From: Emticicia sp. BO119
GTDB lineage: Bacteria; Bacteroidota; Bacteroidia; Cytophagales; Spirosomataceae
Assembly (NCBI RefSeq): GCF_013912375.1
Contig: NZ_JACETV010000001.1
Span: 868,001-932,000, forward strand
DNA length: 64,000 nucleotides
Direction: 5' to 3'
Shown: piece after piece, positions 60,413-64,000 of the stretch
Numbering within the stretch: the stretch's first letter is position 1
Layout of the letters: each line of letters opens with the position of its first letter
Program-made: the position numbers and the translations under genes
Notes under the pieces: model-generated
The model's input: only the letters and a program-made list of their open reading frames with translations
What the model was told of the DNA's origin: nothing
The model's database searches: none

Positions 60413-61699
60413 TCATTCTTCTTTTGGAATTTTCATGACTAAAATTTTATCAATACGGTTTTTGTCCATATCGATAATCTCAAATTCATAATCTCCCCAT
60501 TCAAATTTATCCCCAGTATCGGGTATTTCTTTCAGGATATTCAAAGCAAAACCACCAAGGGTATCAAAACCTGTATATTCTTTGCGATTATTAATTGTGA
60601 TTTCAAAATGGTTAAGGAAATCGTCAAAAGGTAAGGAGGCATCAACCAGAAAGCTACCATCTTCACGCTCATGAATTTCGTACTCAAACTCGTCGTCTAC
60701 TGAAATGTCTCCTACTAAGGCATCTAAAATATCATTAAGTGTAATGATACCTAATACACTTCCATACTCATCAACAATAATACCCATATGGATACGTTCT
60801 TCACGGAATTTCTCCAATGCCTGATAAGCATGATTATTTTCAGGAATAAACAATGGTTCTTTTAGATTTGATTCTAAATTCTGAAGCTCTGTATCTAAAT
60901 CCTTTCCTAATAAATTCTTTATGTAGAGTAAGCCTATAATGTTATCTATTCCATCTTTGCATACAGGATAAACAGAATGTTTGTATTCAATAACTTTATC
61001 TCTGTTTTCTTCAAGAGAATCATCAATATCAAGAAGTGTTATTTCATTCCGGCTGGTCATCAGGGTTGTGATTTTTCTATCTCCAAGATGAAAAACATTC
61101 TGCACTATTTCCTGTTCAATTTCATCAATTGCTCCTCCGGTAGCACCTTCCTGAATCATTGATTTGATTTCTTCTTCTGTTACTGAGTTTTCGGTTTGCT
61201 GAATGCCCAAAATCTTGAAAATAAGATCGCTACAGATGGTAAGTAACCAAATAAACGGAGAAGTGATTTTTGAAAGGATATTCATGGGAGCTGCCATTAC
61301 TTTGGCAATGGCCTCTGGATTTGCCATACCAATGCGTTTCGGCACCAGTTCGCCTAAAACCAATTGAACAAAACCAATGATTAACACTACTAAACCTACA
61401 GCGATTTCATCGGCATATTGTTGTGCTAAACCCCAACTCATTAAAGTGGTTTTTAGCTCTTTTGTCAGGCTATCACCAGAAAAGATACCTGTTAAGATGC
61501 TAATAAGGGTAATACCGATTTGAACGGTCGATAAGAAACGGTTGGGTGAATTTGCAAGATCGAGCGCGGCCTGAGCTCTTTTATCGCCATTTTTACTTAA
61601 TATTTCGAGTTTTGTTTTGCGGGAGGATACCAAGGCAATCTCAGACATCGAGAAAATTCCGTTAAGTATCACTAAAAAAAGGATAATTAAAATTTCCAT
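60413..61699 (-). CDS. CNNM/CorC-HlyC family membrane protein (hemolysin-family)
   Basis: A 428-residue inner-membrane protein. An N-terminal DUF21/CNNM domain with three to four helices (about 1-185: MSEIALVSSRKTKLEILSK, LVLGELVPKRIGMANP) is followed by a pair of CBS domains (about 205-325) and a C-terminal CorC_HlyC domain (about 345-425: FEYEIHEREDGSFLVDAS, TGFDTLGGFALNILKEIPD). Members take part in magnesium/cobalt transport; hemolysin is a historical name and no toxin function is implied. Confidence 0.94.
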   Translation of the reverse strand: MEILIILFLVILNGIFSMSEIALVSSRKTKLEILSKNGDKRAQAALDLANSPNRFLSTVQIGITLISILTGIFSGDSLTKELKTTLMSWGLAQQYADEIAVGLVVLIIGFVQLVLGELVPKRIGMANPEAIAKVMAAPMNILSKITSPFIWLLTICSDLIFKILGIQQTENSVTEEEIKSMIQEGATGGAIDEIEQEIVQNVFHLGDRKITTLMTSRNEITLLDIDDSLEENRDKVIEYKHSVYPVCKDGIDNIIGLLYIKNLLGKDLDTELQNLESNLKEPLFIPENNHAYQALEKFREERIHMGIIVDEYGSVLGIITLNDILDALVGDISVDDEFEYEIHEREDGSFLVDASLPFDDFLNHFEITINNRKEYTGFDTLGGFALNILKEIPDTGDKFEWGDYEFEIIDMDKNRIDKILVMKIPKEE

Positions 61700-61871
61700 T
61701 TAAATGGTTTTGGCTTTACAATTTGCAAGCCAGATGGTGATTAAAATGCAAAATAATACCTTTTACAGATATTGTAAACGAAAAGCGTATTATAATTTTT
61801 TTATGACTTCTATTACTTCCAAAAAAATTACGAACTTTGTTGTCTGAATCAAATCTGCCTGAACAAAACAA

Positions 61872-62558
61872 ATGGTTATCTTCATTGACGACAAACCTGT
61901 AAAAATTATTAGTAAAAAAAAGTTTCAACACCTGCATGGGAGTGATTTTGATACTATCATAGATGCCCGATTAGAGCAGTTAAATGAAAAGAAACTTAAA
62001 GGCCATGTAATTGTATTAAATACCTCGGCGGCCACCATTGAAAAATTCTTCCGTTTGTTAGGAGCAGCAAAAGATTTTGAGTATCAATCAATAGTGTTCA
62101 TAGTAGACGATAAGGAGGCTATTGAAGAGCAGATTAAGAGCTATTACAGAGTAGTAAAAGCAGCCGGTGGCGTGGTATTTAACCATGAAAACAAAATTCT
62201 GATGATGCACCGTCTTGGCAAATGGGATCTGCCTAAAGGTAAACGCGATGACGATGAGAAGTCGAAAGATACAGCGGTAAGAGAGGTAGCCGAAGAATGT
62301 AACATTACTGTGGTTTTGGGTGAAAAAATTTGCACTACCTGGCATACTTATGCTATGGGAGGCAGCAGAATACTTAAACGCACCAAATGGTATAGAATGA
62401 ATTGCATAGATGACTCTGAAATGAGACCTCAATTAGAAGAAGATATTGAAGAGCTACAATGGATGGATGATAAGCAGATTCAAAAGGCTTTGCTTAATTC
62501 TTATAGTTCTATTCGTTTTGTTTTTGATGAGTTGAGGAAACGGGAAAAAGAGCTTTGA
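61872..62558 (+). CDS. NUDIX hydrolase
   Basis: A 228-residue cytosolic protein. The NUDIX box reads GKRDDDEKSKDTAVREVAEECNI, matching Gx5Ex7REUxEExGU except that Cys replaces the last Gly. The NUDIX domain covers about 95-225 and begins AAGGVVFNHENKILMMHR. An extra N-terminal domain of about 90 residues (MVIFIDDKPVKIISKKKF, IDARLEQLNEKK) is not one I can name. The KWDLPKGKRDDDE context resembles Ap4A/ADP-ribose-type NUDIX enzymes of Bacteroidetes. The substrate is unknown. Confidence 0.92.
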   Translation: MVIFIDDKPVKIISKKKFQHLHGSDFDTIIDARLEQLNEKKLKGHVIVLNTSAATIEKFFRLLGAAKDFEYQSIVFIVDDKEAIEEQIKSYYRVVKAAGGVVFNHENKILMMHRLGKWDLPKGKRDDDEKSKDTAVREVAEECNITVVLGEKICTTWHTYAMGGSRILKRTKWYRMNCIDDSEMRPQLEEDIEELQWMDDKQIQKALLNSYSSIRFVFDELRKREKEL

Positions 62559-62678
62559 TTTTTTTGCATATATATCAACAGATCAGAGTTGAAGTCGAAT
62601 CTATTAAATGAACTATGTTTATTATAAATCTTTTGAATGATAACCCACAACAAAATAATAAAATTGAATATTAATCAA

Positions 62679-64000
62679 ATGGGCAAGTCTATCCATTTGA
62701 TTAATAGTTTATTGTTTTTTGCTATTTTACAAAGCGTCAATGCCCAATCCTGCAATCCCTCTGATTTTCAATTAAGCCCAAGTACACAAAACAAAACCAT
62801 AGAATGGCAGAAATTTCCGGAATTTAATCTTCCTTTTCAGGTAATTTATGGAGGGCCAAGATTTAATGATACTCAAAGGCAGCCACTCAAACATGGCTTT
62901 AGTCATTTGGCTACTTTTGAAGGCGCCGACGATAATTTGCCTAAGAACCAAAGAGCATTAGTATGGTATGGTGTAGCTTATACAGGTACAAATCAACCTT
63001 GGGAGAGTGTCAGAAGCCCCTGGAATAATAATCTTGAAGGCTATAAGGCCAAATGGCACCATGAACTCGCCACCATGCCAGAGGTTGATTTGTTAGTTCC
63101 TGATATTGAGCGCCAAATCAAATCAAATGATTCTATTCTTGTGCTGAAAAACCATTCGGCTACTCCGTTAGCTTATCAGAATCTGGATAATAACTCTTTT
63201 ATAACTCAGTATAAACAAGATTTGCAAAACCTTTATGCTGAAGCTTTTGGTTTTACAAAGAGTAATAAATCGGCCCGGATAGCTGGGTATTCAGATTCCC
63301 CGATTCTAAATACTTACATTAATATTCCGGGCAATTCCTGGCAAAAATGGATAACTGATCCAAGTTTATTGAATTACCTGTTTTATGATTTTTCAGGCAA
63401 TAAAATAGGGGGGAAGGTTTTTGACCGACAGGATTTTTTCAGCCCATCAGCGTATTATTACTATGATTATCCTAACCCATTAGCGCCTGATTATCTGGCT
63501 TATCTTTTGTTTCAGATTGAAGTAAACAAGGCCTGGGCACCAGATAAATCTATCATTCCTTTTGTATGGTTAAGATATAGTTATGTAACAGATGCGGCCA
63601 GAAAATTCATTAAGCCTTTTATGGCAGAGGCTACTGCGATTTTCCCTTTTTTCTCAGGTGCCAATGGGTTATGGTTATGGGATGACCCGGCTTTGTTTGC
63701 CAATAATGAAAATTTTGCCACTTACGAGTATTTTATTAATGGACTCTATCGTCTGTCAAAATATAAAGATATGTTTGCAGGAGATTATCGACTGGTAATT
63801 CCGCAACCTGCTCACAACTATATTGATAAACGAAAACCTATCTGGAGAGGTATTGCCAAAGGAACAGATTTTTTAGTAGTGGCGCATAATCCATATGCAA
63901 AAGATGAAAATGAAATTGTGATTGTTGAAGCTACTTACAATAACTGGAAAGTAAATATAACTCTTAAAGGGTATGAGGTTTTTCTTTGTAAATTTGATAT
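62679..64000 (+). CDS. Secreted protein of unknown function, partial (runs off the right edge)
   Basis: An open frame of at least 440 codons without a stop before the window end. The signal peptide is INSLLFFAILQSVNAQ. The mature part is rich in aromatic residues, with WQKFPEFNLPFQVIYGGPRF, HHELATMPEVDLLVPDIE, FSPSAYYYYDYPNP and FPFFSGANGLWLWDDP. Conserved-looking acidic residues after beta strands (LLVPDIE, LWLWDDP) would suit a secreted TIM-barrel glycoside hydrolase, but I cannot assign a family. An in-frame ATG at 62637 would add 14 residues before the signal and is less likely. Confidence 0.8.
   Translation, partial: MGKSIHLINSLLFFAILQSVNAQSCNPSDFQLSPSTQNKTIEWQKFPEFNLPFQVIYGGPRFNDTQRQPLKHGFSHLATFEGADDNLPKNQRALVWYGVAYTGTNQPWESVRSPWNNNLEGYKAKWHHELATMPEVDLLVPDIERQIKSNDSILVLKNHSATPLAYQNLDNNSFITQYKQDLQNLYAEAFGFTKSNKSARIAGYSDSPILNTYINIPGNSWQKWITDPSLLNYLFYDFSGNKIGGKVFDRQDFFSPSAYYYYDYPNPLAPDYLAYLLFQIEVNKAWAPDKSIIPFVWLRYSYVTDAARKFIKPFMAEATAIFPFFSGANGLWLWDDPALFANNENFATYEYFINGLYRLSKYKDMFAGDYRLVIPQPAHNYIDKRKPIWRGIAKGTDFLVVAHNPYAKDENEIVIVEATYNNWKVNITLKGYEVFLCKFD

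Noticed and set aside
60413-61699. Hemolysin toxin
   Set aside because: The name is historical; DUF21, CBS and CorC domains mark an ion-transport-related membrane protein.
63592-63798. 68-codon frame at the right edge
   Set aside because: It lies out of frame inside the long partial secreted-protein gene.

Overview
The window looks like chromosome of a Bacteroidota bacterium, most likely order Cytophagales (Emticicia/Arcicella/Spirosomaceae-like; genus not resolvable by eye). Support: AT-rich DNA, promoters of the TTG-N(19-23)-TAnnTTTG type, no obvious Shine-Dalgarno sites, many short lipoproteins and signal peptides, a CarboxypepD_reg/TonB-receptor-like outer-membrane beta-barrel protein, DUF349, DUF2141, WG-repeat and LytTR proteins, and a Bacteroidetes-type tyrosine recombinase.

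Layout. 1-3330: right-hand end of a probable integrative island. It holds two unrecognised lipoproteins and a tyrosine recombinase beside the 3' end of tRNA-Thr(TGT), which has its own promoter and terminator. 3.5-9.1 kb: DUF349 protein, pdxH, a GMC oxidoreductase and a methyltransferase. 9.3-14.5 kb: accessory-looking DNA with tandem paralogous lipoproteins, a frameshifted membrane-protein remnant, a secreted sugar-isomerase-like protein, a helically phased repeat array (12641-12875), a 64-aa secreted protein and a WG-repeat protein. 15.1-26.4 kb: pheT, methylmalonyl-CoA epimerase, a membrane LytTR regulator, a serine hydrolase, a TPR/membrane pair, a cytosolic hybrid histidine kinase and mutS. 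26.6-36.6 kb: GT39-like glycosyltransferase, MltD-like lytic transglycosylase, gatA, an AraC regulator overlapping an SDR gene, OsmC, a Cys-rich mini-protein, and a TfoX/YdeI pair. 36.7-44.9 kb: acyl-CoA dehydrogenase, thyA, a PolX homologue with a dead polymerase site, a Crp regulator, a Gdx/SugE exporter, CbrC, and a rhomboid-TPR fusion. 45-56 kb: lipoprotein, esterase, large outer-membrane protein, SGNH hydrolase, FGGY kinase plus zinc dehydrogenase, and a fatty-acid desaturase. 56-64 kb: a two-component operon with a membrane protein, a small gene with a striking upstream inverted repeat, pyrE, a CorC/HlyC-type protein, a NUDIX hydrolase, and a secreted protein running off the right edge.

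Most of the window is ordinary housekeeping. The most unusual item is the array at 12641-12875: twelve copies of a CCAnTTAtC core whose starts alternate exactly 21 and 20 bp apart, so every core lies on one face of the helix. It ends in a canonical promoter for a tiny secreted protein. Also notable are a perfect 22-bp inverted repeat where a -33 box would be expected (59051-59176), a 15-bp palindrome over a -7 box (58330-58365), a PolX without its catalytic aspartates, and a recombinase with Asp in place of its first catalytic Arg.
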